A DNA stretch of 64,000 nt from JBNJGB01 sp051747385 (GTDB taxonomy: Bacteria > Myxococcota_A > UBA9042 > PHBI01 > JACKFB01): positions 9,197 to 73,196 of the forward strand of contig JBNJGB010000032.1 of assembly GCA_051747385.1 (NCBI GenBank). Direction: 5' to 3'. This document shows positions 7,013-15,335 of the stretch, piece by piece. Each line of letters opens with the position of its first letter. Position 1 is the stretch's first letter. The translations under genes and the position numbers were made by a program. Below the pieces are notes generated by a model. That model saw only the letters and a program-made list of their open reading frames with translations, did no database searches and was not told the origin of the DNA.

Positions 7013-8569
7013 TCACGGGGTCGTCACCGGGTTGCTCGCGTCGAGCTCCATGCAGGCGCCGCCCGAGACGGGGGTCGTCTCGAAGGTCTCCGGGTCGATG
7101 GTGACCTCGACGAGCGTCACGTCCGTGAGGGCCGTGTCGATCAGGCCGGCGAAGGGATCCGACCCTTCGTTGACGGTGATCGTCCCGCCGGTCTGGAAGA
7201 AGCGGCGCTCGTAGGCGGTGCCGGCGTCCACGACCACCTGCACGCACTGCTCGCACGTCGCGTAGCTGTCGTTCGGAGCCGGGGCGAGGTCGAAGGTGCC
7301 GATGTCCTCGGCGTAGAACTCCAGGTTCAGGCTGTCCGGCTCGGACGTGGCCCCGAGGCCCTGGCCGGTCAGGTCCTGCAGGTACGCTTGGGGGAACTCC
7401 GGGTGCGCCGAGACCGTCCCGGCGATGTTCACCTGCTGGCAGGTGCCCGCGCTCGCGCACTCGCTGCCGTCCACGGCGCACGTGCCGGACGTGCACTCAC
7501 CGCACGTGCCGCCGCAGCCGTCGGGACCGCAGACCTTGCCCGTGCAGTCCGGCTCGCAGACAGGCGGCTCGAGGGTCGTGGGCGTCGGCACCTCGTAGCA
7601 CGTCCCGTCGGGCACGGGCGTCGACTGGAAGGTCTCGGACTCGATGGTGACCTCCTCGAGGACGACGCCCTCGAGGGTCACGGTCGTCGGGCCGCTCTGG
7701 GGCGGGGAGCCGACCGTGATCGTGCCGGCGGCCTGGAAGAGCTGGGACGCGACGTTCCCGTCCTGGTCCACGTCGACGAGGACCCGGACGCACTGCTCGC
7801 AGTAGGCGTAGTTGTCGTTGGCGGCCGACGCCAGGTCGAACGTCCCGGTCTCGTCCGAGTAGAACTCGAGCTGCAGGACGTCCGGCACGTCGGGCGAGCC
7901 GAGGCCGAGGTCCGCCTCGATGACGTGGAGGCCGCCCTGGGCCTCGATCAGCTCGCCGGACAGGGCCAGGGTTCCGCACTCGGCCGGACCGGCGTCGGTG
8001 TCGTCCACGGTGTCCGGGACGTCCGGCTGCGCGTCAGCGATGTCCGGTGCGCTGTCCGGCTGCGTGTCGGCGACGTCGGGTGCGGTGTCCGGCTGCGTGT
8101 CGGCGACGTCGGGTGCGGTGTCCGGCTGCGTGTCGGCGACGTCCGGTGCGGTGTCCGGCTGCGTGTCGGGTGCGGTGTCCGGCTGCGTGTCGGGGGTGGT
8201 GTCCGGCTGCGTGTCGGCGACGTCCGGTGTGGTGTCCGGCTGCGTGTCGGGGGTGGTGTCCGGCTGGGGACCCGGCACGTCCTCGTCGGAGTCCGGGACG
8301 TCCTGGCCGGCGTCGGGCTCCGCGTCCGGCGTGACGGGCGTCGCGTCCGCGTCCGGATCGAGGGGCTCGCCGTCCGACGAGACGTCCACCTGCGATGGCG
8401 CGTCACCCTGGACGTCCTGCCCCGGGCCGCTCGTGTCGCCCGAGGTGTCCTGGGGGAACGCCGTATCAGGCACGAATCCACCGCCGTTGCCTGCGTCGTC
8501 GCAGCCCACGAGGGCCACGGCCAGCCACGTGAGGATCGTCCCGCTCGTCAAAAGTCGTCGTACCGACAT
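7013..8569 (-). CDS. Surface lipoprotein with D/T/P-rich repeat linker and two related domains
   Basis: A 518-residue lipoprotein with lipobox VALVGC at about residue 18-23. The lipidated Cys is followed by a long acidic linker (about 25-200) rich in Asp, Pro, Thr and Val, containing the repeated units DTQPDTAPDVA (11 residues) and DTQPDTAP/DTQPDTTP (8 residues). Two homologous domains follow, about 205-345 and 390-515; each carries LEFYxxxxGTFDLAxAxND, YxxCEQCV and a final TxPV-GxC. They are joined by a Cys-rich spacer (CGPDGCGGTCGEC). It should be exported and surface or periplasm anchored, with the repeat region as a spacer. Function unknown; this lipoprotein style is typical of Myxococcota-like genomes. 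Confidence 0.85.
   Translation of the reverse strand: MSVRRLLTSGTILTWLAVALVGCDDAGNGGGFVPDTAFPQDTSGDTSGPGQDVQGDAPSQVDVSSDGEPLDPDADATPVTPDAEPDAGQDVPDSDEDVPGPQPDTTPDTQPDTTPDVADTQPDTTPDTQPDTAPDTQPDTAPDVADTQPDTAPDVADTQPDTAPDVADTQPDSAPDIADAQPDVPDTVDDTDAGPAECGTLALSGELIEAQGGLHVIEADLGLGSPDVPDVLQLEFYSDETGTFDLASAANDNYAYCEQCVRVLVDVDQDGNVASQLFQAAGTITVGSPPQSGPTTVTLEGVVLEEVTIESETFQSTPVPDGTCYEVPTPTTLEPPVCEPDCTGKVCGPDGCGGTCGECTSGTCAVDGSECASAGTCQQVNIAGTVSAHPEFPQAYLQDLTGQGLGATSEPDSLNLEFYAEDIGTFDLAPAPNDSYATCEQCVQVVVDAGTAYERRFFQTGGTITVNEGSDPFAGLIDTALTDVTLVEVTIDPETFETTPVSGGACMELDASNPVTTP
8053..8270. repeat. In-frame tandem repeat, 33- and 24-bp units, inside lipoprotein gene
   Basis: Units beginning TGTCCGGCTGCGTGTCGG (plus strand) start at 8053, 8086, 8119, 8152, 8176, 8200, 8233 and 8257, giving spacings 33, 33, 33, 24, 24, 33 and 24. 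Both unit lengths are multiples of three, so copy-number changes would lengthen or shorten the protein linker without a frameshift. Read directly from the sequence. Confidence 0.9.
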
Positions 8570-8664
8570 CCGCTTTCTCCCTGTTTCGAATCGCGGACCT
8601 TAACAGGGAGTGTCGCGTCTTGCACCCCCGAAAGCGCGGCCGCCTCCGGGGGTGACGCGGACGG

Positions 8665-10179
8665 CTACCAGTCGAGCTCGACCTCCTCCTCCTGGATGGC
8701 CGACTCGTCGAAGAAGAGCGACTTGGCGACCGCGCTGTCGATCTCGCTGATCCGCTGCTCCTCGGCCAGGATGACGTGGCACTGGTCGCAGTCCTGCCCG
8801 ATGGTGTTGCCCTCGGGGTCCTCGTGCTTGTCGTTGTGGCAGCGGAAGCACCCGGCCTCGCTCTGGTGACCCAGGTGGCTGGGATAGGTTCCCCACTCGA
8901 TGTTGAGGCGGGGGTAGACGTTGATGGCGTAGGCCTCGCGGAACAGCGTGTCCGCGGCCGCCGCCAGCTTCGCCTCCTCGTCCTCGGAGACCTCGTCCAC
9001 CAGCTCGGCGTAGGCCTTCTTCAGCTCCTCGTCCATGCGCTGCTCCGCCTCGGCCTTGGTCGGATACTCCACCTGGATGGCCTCGATGGCCGCCTCGCGG
9101 AGCCTCGGCATGTCCCCGGGGAGCTGGCCGTCGAGCAGGAGCTCGTCCACGGACTCCTCGGGCATCTGGTAGATGTGCGTCGGGCGGTTGTGGCAGTCGA
9201 TGCAGTCCATCGTCCGCCACTCGCTGTCGGCCGGGGGCTCGGGAAGCTCCGGATCCACGTAGGTCACCACCTCGCCGTCCGGCGTGGTGACGCGGACCTC
9301 GGGGATGACCATGCGCTCCCCCTTCACGTCCCGGTACTCCACCTTGTTGTCCTTGCTCACGTGCCAGTGGATGCCGTGGTACTCCCCGGTCTCCGCGCTG
9401 CGGCCTCCGACCTTGAGCGCCAGGGCCGTGACGGTCGGGTCCTCGACGCCGTCTTCACCCATGGCCTTCGTGAACAGCTTGGTCCGCTTGCCGTGGAAGA
9501 ACTCGGGCCAGTGGCACTGCTCACAGGTGTCCCGCGCGGGACGCAGGTTGTGGATGGGCGTGGGGATGGGCTTCGAGAAGTCGTCGGCGATCACGCCGTA
9601 GACCTGGCGCAGGCCGCTGAGCTTGGACTTCACGAACCACGAGGCGCCGGGGCCGATGTGGCACTCCACGCAGTCGACCCGGGCGTGGGGCGACCGCTTG
9701 TACGCCTCGAACTCGGGCTCCATCACGGAGTGGCAGGTCTTCCCGCAGAACTGCGTGCTCTCGGTGTAGTGATAGCCCTCGTAGCTGAGGCCGGTCAGGA
9801 TGAGGACGTTGACGACCGTCAGGACCCCGACCAGCCCCCAGAAGCGGCGATGGGAGGGAATGGTGAGGTCGATCACGAAAGGGGTGGGGCCCTCGTGCTC
9901 GCCGTCCCTCCTGGCTCGGCGCCAGGCCAGCCACGAGCCCAGCGGGATGAGCACGAGGCCGAAGACGAAGAAGATGGGGAGGACGAGGAAGGTGATGAGC
10001 CCGGCGTAGGCGCCGAGGGACAACATGCCCGTCCACTCGAGGATCATGGCGCTGAGGATGAGGACCGCGCTCACGGTCGTCAGGCCCACGCCGACGAGGG
10101 CGAGGCGACTGGCGACGAGGCCGCGCACGAGGCGGCGGAAGCGCGTGCGGGTCTTCCCGGGGCGATGGTCGTCGGACAC
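8665..10179 (-). CDS. NapC/NirT-type multiheme cytochrome c, membrane anchored
   Basis: A 504-residue protein with three hydrophobic segments near the N-terminus (about residues 20-50, 55-85 and 115-140), then a periplasmic multiheme domain. Heme motifs in order: CGKTCH (a CX3CH form), CVECH, CEQCH, CIDCH, CFRCH and CDQCH, so up to six c-type hemes. The block SPHARVDCVECHIGPGASW with KSKLSGLRQVYGV and IPTPIHNLRPARDTCEQCHW is typical of deltaproteobacterial NapC/NirT relatives that pass quinol electrons to periplasmic partners. GTG at 10179 is chosen as start because TGGAGG lies 6 bases upstream. An FNR-like box lies about 92 bases upstream, suggesting anaerobic induction. The partner reductase is not adjacent. 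Confidence 0.88.
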   Translation of the reverse strand: MSDDHRPGKTRTRFRRLVRGLVASRLALVGVGLTTVSAVLILSAMILEWTGMLSLGAYAGLITFLVLPIFFVFGLVLIPLGSWLAWRRARRDGEHEGPTPFVIDLTIPSHRRFWGLVGVLTVVNVLILTGLSYEGYHYTESTQFCGKTCHSVMEPEFEAYKRSPHARVDCVECHIGPGASWFVKSKLSGLRQVYGVIADDFSKPIPTPIHNLRPARDTCEQCHWPEFFHGKRTKLFTKAMGEDGVEDPTVTALALKVGGRSAETGEYHGIHWHVSKDNKVEYRDVKGERMVIPEVRVTTPDGEVVTYVDPELPEPPADSEWRTMDCIDCHNRPTHIYQMPEESVDELLLDGQLPGDMPRLREAAIEAIQVEYPTKAEAEQRMDEELKKAYAELVDEVSEDEEAKLAAAADTLFREAYAINVYPRLNIEWGTYPSHLGHQSEAGCFRCHNDKHEDPEGNTIGQDCDQCHVILAEEQRISEIDSAVAKSLFFDESAIQEEEVELDW

Positions 10180-10529
10180 GGGAGCCTCCAGTATGCGGCG
10201 AGTTACGAGGCGACATCTTCGTACGGGGGCAGCCTCGGGCGCGAGCCTAGTCGAATGATGCGACGCGGCTTTGATCCGGATCACGAAATCGTCGTCGGGC
10301 CCTCCTCTCGAATCCTGCATGTCCTCCTGGTTATCGCATGTTGAGCGTGGGTTCAGGGGGTTTCGCCCGGCGGCGTCTCGACGCTTGATCTGGCGCAACC
10401 CCCGGGTGATGCGGTGCGACAATCCGGGGGCCTGTCCCCTGCGTCGCCGGGGAGAGGCTCTCCCGGTCCGGGGGCCTCCGGACGATCAGCACGGGCATCG
10501 CGCGCCGGTTCCGCGTATCATCCCGCGCC
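10180..10529. other. Divergent intergenic region between cytochrome and PHP lipoprotein genes
   Basis: 350 bases without a convincing gene. It holds the ribosome site of the cytochrome (TGGAGG on the minus strand), an FNR-like palindrome at 10271-10284, and a GATCATCC/TATCAT-like AT-rich spot just before the plus-strand gene. The remainder is GC-rich, with small inverted repeats around CCCCCGGG that I cannot assign. Confidence 0.5.
10271..10284. promoter_or_regulatory. FNR/CRP-family binding site candidate
   Basis: TTGATCCGGATCAC matches the FNR consensus TTGAT-N4-ATCAA at 9 of 10 defined positions. It lies about 92 bases upstream of the NapC/NirT-type cytochrome start, in a plausible activator position for a promoter reading to the left. 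FNR, NNR or DNR homologues use this site in anaerobic respiration; which one acts here is not known. Confidence 0.5.
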
Positions 10530-13235
10530 ATGAAGCACGCCACCCCCGGACTCCTCCTCGTCCTGCTCGCCCTGTCGCCCGGCTGCGGGGACTCGTCCTC
10601 CTCGGACGACCCCGCCGACGCCGCGTCCGATGCCCCGCCGGTGGAGGAGGTCGCCGGCGCCGGGGACGCCGACGTGTCCGCCGCCGACGCGACGCCGGAC
10701 ACCGACGCGGACGGACCGCCCGACAGCCCGCTGTATGTCCGGCGCGTGGAGGAGGCCGACGACCTCATCGGCGGACCGGGCGCCTACGGCCAGGTGGGCG
10801 GCGCCTGGCTCATCGGCAACCGGCAGGCCCGCTTCCTGATCCAGGACGTGGGGGTGTCCGTCCGCCTGAACCTGTACGGCGGGAACCTCATCGACGCGGA
10901 CCTGGTACGCCCCGAGGACGAGCCGGGGCGCGACACCTTCCGCGAGATGTTCCCGCTCGTGGACTTCCGCGTGCTCGTGCCGGACTCCATCGTGGTCGCC
11001 GACGACGGCGCGGACGGGGAGGAGGCGGTCCTCCGGGTCACCGGACACGCCGGCTCCTCCGGCATCCTCGACTTCCTGGACGATCTCGCCGGAGACGCCC
11101 CCCTCGACGTGACCGTGGAGTACGTGGTGCGACCCGGCGAGCCGGTGCTCACCCTGCGCACCCTCGTGACGAACACCGGGTCGTCGTCGGCCTCCATCGC
11201 GGTCGGCGACTTCCTGGGCTTCGGGAAGCAGCTGGAGCTGGTCAGCCCGGAGGCGGGCTTCGCGAAGCCGGAGAGCGCCGGGCAGCTCACGGTCCTGGGC
11301 AGCCGCGGCGATCACACCTCCTACGCCTACGGCCGCCCCGAGGGCGACGTCATGGTGCCGTTCAGCGACTCCTCGGGGACCGCCGGCCTCCTGGACCTGG
11401 CCCTCGACGTCCCGGCAGGCGAGACGCGGGTCGTGGAGCGCTTCTTCATCGTGGGGGACGGCTCGGCGGCCAGCGTGATCGACCTTGCCCTGGAGCGCAC
11501 CGCCGGCGAGACGGGGCGCGTCGTGGGGCGGGTCGTCGACGGGGACGGCGCGCCCGTGGAGGGCGCCCGGGTCACGGCCCTCCCGGTCCCGGCCGGCGGC
11601 GGCGAGGCGGAGCACGCGGCCAACCAGGCGCGCACCGGCGCCGACGGGTCCTACGGGATGCGCCTCCGGCCGGGCAGCTACCGCGTCGTGGCCTCCGGCG
11701 ATCAGCGGATCCGCTCCACCGCCGCGGAGGTGGACGTCGAGGCCGACGCCGACGCCACGGCCGACCTGGAGATCGGGTCGCGAGCGGTGGTGCACGCGGC
11801 GCTCACCGGCGACGGTCCGACGCCCGCGGGCTTCGAGACGTTCCCGGCGAAGATCGTGCTGCAGGCCCTCGACGTGCAGGGGCCCGATCCCCGCCTGGGC
11901 GACGAGGTCATCGACGGACACGACCGCGTGGTCTTCGTCGGACCGGGGCGCTCCGAGTTCGCCGTGCGACCGGGGCGTTATCGGGTCGTCCTCTCCCACG
12001 GGCCGGAGATTGAGCGGATCGTCCTGGACGACGTGACCCTGTCGGACGGCCACGTCCTCGACCAGCACCTGGCGAGGGCGGTCGACACCCCCGGGTGGCT
12101 GGCCTGCGACTTCCACCAGCACACCATCGGCAGCATGGACGCCAACGCCACCCTGCCCGAGAAGCTGCGGGAGAACCTGACCGCCGGCATGGAGTGTGCC
12201 GCCATCACGGACCACGACAACGTGGTGGACATCCGCCCCACCGTCGCGGCGCTCGGCGCCGAGGACGCGTTCCACGGGGTGGTCGGAGACGAGATCAGCG
12301 TCAACGCCGTGGGGCACTTCAACGCCTATCCCCTGCCGATCGACCCCGAGGACCCCTTCGCGCTGGTGGGGGCGAAGCTCTGGGCGGACAGGACCATCGC
12401 CGAGCTCTTCGAGCTCCTGCGGAGCCTGCCGGGGGACCGCACCATCCAGGTGAACCACCCCCGGTCCGGTCTGCTGAAGGGCTACTTCTCGCACCTCCGC
12501 CTCGACCCGTGGAGCGGGGAGCCCGGCAAGGGAGAGCTGGCCACGGACTTCGACGCCCTGGAGGTGAACGACGAGATCGGCCAGGCGGCCGACTACACGC
12601 CGGAGGGCTGGGCCGAGTGGTCCGACGCCGCCGACAGCGACGTGCCGGTGCTGGCGGACTGGTTCGGCCTGCTCAACCGGGGCGTCCCGGTCTGCGCCCT
12701 GGGCAACTCGGACGCCCACGACCTGGGCGACGACGTCGGCTATCCGAGGACGTACCTGTGGATGGACACCGACGCCCCGGCCGACGTGACGGACGAGGAC
12801 GTGGTCGGAGCCATCGGTCGCCAGCAGGCCATCGTGTCCCGCGGGGCCTGGCTCGACGTGGACGTGGACGGCGAACGGCGCATGGGCTGGTCCGAGCCGG
12901 TCAGCCCCGACGGCGGCCCCGTGGAGCTGCACGTGGTCGCCCGGGTTCCCGACTGGCTCACCCTGTCCACCGTGGAGCTGTACGCCAACGGCCTCCTCGT
13001 GGAGACGCGCCCCGCCACCGCCCCCGCGGAGCCCGGCGGCGCATGGTTCGACGAGACCTTCGCCGTCGAGCCGACCGCGGACACCTGGTACGTGATCATG
13101 ACCCGCGGCCCGGAGATGGGCGCCCCGGTCTTCTCGGGCTTCACCTACGCCTTCACCAACCCGATCTACGTGGACGTGGACGGCGACGGCTTCGACGCAC
13201 CGGGGCCCGTGGCCCTGCCCGGCGGGGACGGGTAG
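10530..13235 (+). CDS. CehA/McbA-type PHP metallohydrolase lipoprotein
   Basis: A 901-residue lipoprotein: lipobox LALSPGC at about 15-20, then an acidic Asp/Ala/Pro linker to about 65. Residues 70-310 look like a beta-rich sugar- or ligand-binding domain. A carboxypeptidase-regulatory-like beta sandwich follows (GRVVDGDGAPVEGARVTALP, about 330-420). The PHP metal-binding domain starts near 525: CDFHQHTIGSMD (HxH), AAITDHDNV, GDEISVN, QVNHPRSG and NSDAHDLG supply the His/Asp ligands. Family members hydrolyse phosphate esters or carbamates outside the cytoplasm, but many are uncharacterised. The C-terminal part is a beta-rich domain ending in YVDVDGDGFDAPGP. A second, shorter member lies at 51302-53017. 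The catalytic set looks complete; substrate unknown. Confidence 0.82.
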   Translation: MKHATPGLLLVLLALSPGCGDSSSSDDPADAASDAPPVEEVAGAGDADVSAADATPDTDADGPPDSPLYVRRVEEADDLIGGPGAYGQVGGAWLIGNRQARFLIQDVGVSVRLNLYGGNLIDADLVRPEDEPGRDTFREMFPLVDFRVLVPDSIVVADDGADGEEAVLRVTGHAGSSGILDFLDDLAGDAPLDVTVEYVVRPGEPVLTLRTLVTNTGSSSASIAVGDFLGFGKQLELVSPEAGFAKPESAGQLTVLGSRGDHTSYAYGRPEGDVMVPFSDSSGTAGLLDLALDVPAGETRVVERFFIVGDGSAASVIDLALERTAGETGRVVGRVVDGDGAPVEGARVTALPVPAGGGEAEHAANQARTGADGSYGMRLRPGSYRVVASGDQRIRSTAAEVDVEADADATADLEIGSRAVVHAALTGDGPTPAGFETFPAKIVLQALDVQGPDPRLGDEVIDGHDRVVFVGPGRSEFAVRPGRYRVVLSHGPEIERIVLDDVTLSDGHVLDQHLARAVDTPGWLACDFHQHTIGSMDANATLPEKLRENLTAGMECAAITDHDNVVDIRPTVAALGAEDAFHGVVGDEISVNAVGHFNAYPLPIDPEDPFALVGAKLWADRTIAELFELLRSLPGDRTIQVNHPRSGLLKGYFSHLRLDPWSGEPGKGELATDFDALEVNDEIGQAADYTPEGWAEWSDAADSDVPVLADWFGLLNRGVPVCALGNSDAHDLGDDVGYPRTYLWMDTDAPADVTDEDVVGAIGRQQAIVSRGAWLDVDVDGERRMGWSEPVSPDGGPVELHVVARVPDWLTLSTVELYANGLLVETRPATAPAEPGGAWFDETFAVEPTADTWYVIMTRGPEMGAPVFSGFTYAFTNPIYVDVDGDGFDAPGPVALPGGDG

Positions 13236-13242
13236 CCGCCGA

Positions 13243-13635
13243 TCAGGCCGTGCGGAGGGTGTCCCGGTGTCGCCTCATCGCCTCCGCGACGTCCTCGGGG
13301 CGCCCGGCGCGGCGCACGTCCTCGAGGTGGGCGGTCTGCAGGGACAGGCGCCCGAGGTCGGAGAGCACCGTGAGGTGCGTGTGCTGCTCCCCGGGCGGCC
13401 CCTCGACGACGAAGAACACGTCCACCGACTCGCCGTCGGCGACGCCTTGGTCGATCGGGCGCGCGGTGCCGAAGACGCCCACGCGGGTGGTGCGCGCCTC
13501 CGTGAGAGTGGTGTGGGGCATCGCCATCCCCATGCCCACCCCGGTGTTCTGCTCCCGCTCGCGCTGCAATAGGCCCTGCTCGATGGTGTTCGTCTCGTCC
13601 CGCCCGCGGACGACCTCGCTGCGGTGGGGCGCCAC
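13243..13635 (-). CDS. PTS EIIA-like (Ntr/fructose type) phosphoacceptor domain protein
   Basis: A compact EIIA domain. The phosphohistidine motif is GVGMGMAMPHTTL, preceded by LLQREREQNT as in PtsN-type proteins, and the C-terminal half keeps the order VDVFFVVEGPPGEQHTHLTV ... LSDLGRLS. With the GTG at 13635 it would be 130 residues and lack the first helix of the fold. The reading frame continues upstream through DEITRLSV without ATG, GTG or TTG, and a good GGGGAG ribosome site sits at 13671-13676, 11 bases before an in-frame CTG at 13659. So a CTG start is possible, adding 8 residues. It directly follows the pentaheme cytochrome gene. Without EI/HPr nearby, a regulatory rather than sugar-transport role is more likely. 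Confidence 0.68.
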   Translation of the reverse strand: MAPHRSEVVRGRDETNTIEQGLLQREREQNTGVGMGMAMPHTTLTEARTTRVGVFGTARPIDQGVADGESVDVFFVVEGPPGEQHTHLTVLSDLGRLSLQTAHLEDVRRAGRPEDVAEAMRRHRDTLRTA

Positions 13636-13675
13636 GGACAGGCGCGTGATTTCGTCCAGGATCCCCGCGTCTCCC

Positions 13676-15298
13676 CTACTGGATCGTGGTGGCGGTCTGC
13701 ACCAGGACCACGGCGGACGAGTCGGACATGGCCTCGTAGTAGCGCTGGAAGCGGTTGGTCTCGAACGCGTCGTAGGGGGCCTGGTTGTCCGCCCAGCGGA
13801 ACGAGATCGGCTGGTACCAGAGCGCGGCCTCCACGCGGTAGGGGCCGGAGGCGCCGCGGACGTCCACCGCGTACCGCGTCCGATCGCCGCCGCCCCGGAA
13901 GTCCGGGTCGTCCGCGGCGGCGCCCCGCACGGCGATGTCCTCGCCCGCGGCGTCCTTGTCGAAGCCGCGCGGGAGCAGGCGGTTGTCCTTCACGTAGTGG
14001 GTGGCCGTGAGCAGGCCCGTGGTCACGGCGCCGTCCGGGCCGGCCAGGATGCCCTCGTAGACCTGCACCTGCGACGGGTCCTCGATGCGCGCGTGGTGGG
14101 GCTCGAAGGTGCCCGGATCCTCGTCGTTGTCGTTGCCCTCGATGGCCCCGGACGGCATGAAGCGCCCCGACTCGAACAGCACCCCGCCGGCGCCGTCCCG
14201 CACCACCACGTGCAGCCAGGCGCGGCGCGACGGATAGGCCGTCGGCAGCTTGTGCCCGGCCAGGTTGCGGATGGCGACGTCGAACGCGAGCCACCCGTCG
14301 CGCACCGCCGCGGCCTCGAGCCCGAGCCGGGCGCTCGACTCCCGCAGATGCCGCACGGTCGCCTCGGCCGACCCGCTCAGCTCCGCGGGAAGGGCCGCGA
14401 CCCCGAGCTCCGCGCGGAAGCGGTTCAGCATGGCGAGCACGAAGAAGTTCCCGCCGCGGAAGACGTGCGGGGACACGCCCTCCCGATCCTTCGGCATGAC
14501 GCTGCTGATGGCCGTCGGCTCGTCCAGGGGAGGCATGTGGCAGGACTGGCACGACTCCTCGCCGGGATAGCCGCTGTGGAGCCACTCCAGGTAGGGCACC
14601 TGCTCGGGCAGCTCTCCTACGACCTCGCCGTCCGGGCCCAGGGCGTGCGTGTACAGCGTGTGGCAGGTCGCGCACAGCTCCGAGCCCTGCAGGTGCTCCC
14701 CCTTCGCCGGCGTGAAGCCTGTCGCCGAGTGCATGAGGCGCGTGCGTCCCCGGTCCACCTCGTACGGACCGTAGACCTCGCGCTGCCCCCAGCGCGCCGT
14801 CGTCGCGTCCACGACGAAGCCGCCCGTGAAGCTCTCCTCCTCCCCGAGGTTGTCGTCCCGGATCTGGTGGCACACGGAGCACGACACCCCGTCCGCGGCC
14901 AGGGCGGCGGTGCGGGTCGCCTTCGCGCCCACGGGCAGGTGCGCGAAGACGCTCCCTTTGCCGCCCGCCGCCTGGGCGGCCTTGTGGGCCATGGGCATGT
15001 GGCAGGTGCCGCACTCGTCCTCGATGGCGGCCTGCGCCGACGGATGGTCCATGATCTCCCGCCGGACCGCGGCCTGCCAGTACGGGTCGCGGGCCGAGTT
15101 GGCCATCATGGACGAGCGCCAGTCGGCGCCGAAGGAGACGTCGCGCCCGGACGGCGACGTGAGCCCGTCGTGGCAGGCGCTGCACTGTCCGGACGGCACG
15201 AACATCTGCGGGAGGCCGCCGGGCGGCACGGCGAGGACCGCGCCGGACGGGGCGGCGCAGAGCATCAGGGTGACGGACAGCGGGATGGCGTGGCGCAT
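13676..15298 (-). CDS. Periplasmic pentaheme cytochrome c
   Basis: A 540-residue secreted protein with signal peptide MRHAIPLSVTLMLCAAPSG (cleavage near AVLA). Five CXXCH motifs are seen: CSACH, CGTCH, CSVCH, CATCH and CQSCH, all in the first 260 residues, with extra His-rich stretches (HMPMAH, HTLYTH) that may give distal ligands. The spacing resembles the cytochrome c-552/hydroxylamine-oxidoreductase-like group, but I cannot place it in a characterised family. Residues 270-540 are heme-free and beta-rich (LAFDVAIRNLAGHKLPTAYP, VVVRDGAGGVLFESGRFMPS), a C-terminal domain often found with such cytochromes. ATG at 15298 has GGAGG 8 bases upstream. It follows the cytochrome/barrel fusion gene by 37 bases, so an operon is likely. 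Confidence 0.83.
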   Translation of the reverse strand: MRHAIPLSVTLMLCAAPSGAVLAVPPGGLPQMFVPSGQCSACHDGLTSPSGRDVSFGADWRSSMMANSARDPYWQAAVRREIMDHPSAQAAIEDECGTCHMPMAHKAAQAAGGKGSVFAHLPVGAKATRTAALAADGVSCSVCHQIRDDNLGEEESFTGGFVVDATTARWGQREVYGPYEVDRGRTRLMHSATGFTPAKGEHLQGSELCATCHTLYTHALGPDGEVVGELPEQVPYLEWLHSGYPGEESCQSCHMPPLDEPTAISSVMPKDREGVSPHVFRGGNFFVLAMLNRFRAELGVAALPAELSGSAEATVRHLRESSARLGLEAAAVRDGWLAFDVAIRNLAGHKLPTAYPSRRAWLHVVVRDGAGGVLFESGRFMPSGAIEGNDNDEDPGTFEPHHARIEDPSQVQVYEGILAGPDGAVTTGLLTATHYVKDNRLLPRGFDKDAAGEDIAVRGAAADDPDFRGGGDRTRYAVDVRGASGPYRVEAALWYQPISFRWADNQAPYDAFETNRFQRYYEAMSDSSAVVLVQTATTIQ

Positions 15299-15335
15299 GG
15301 TGGGCACCTCCGTGGTCGCGGCGCGCGCGGGCGGG

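Noticed and set aside
8053..8270. Possible CRISPR array
   Set aside because: The repeats are contiguous, coding and in frame, with no unique spacers. It is a protein repeat.
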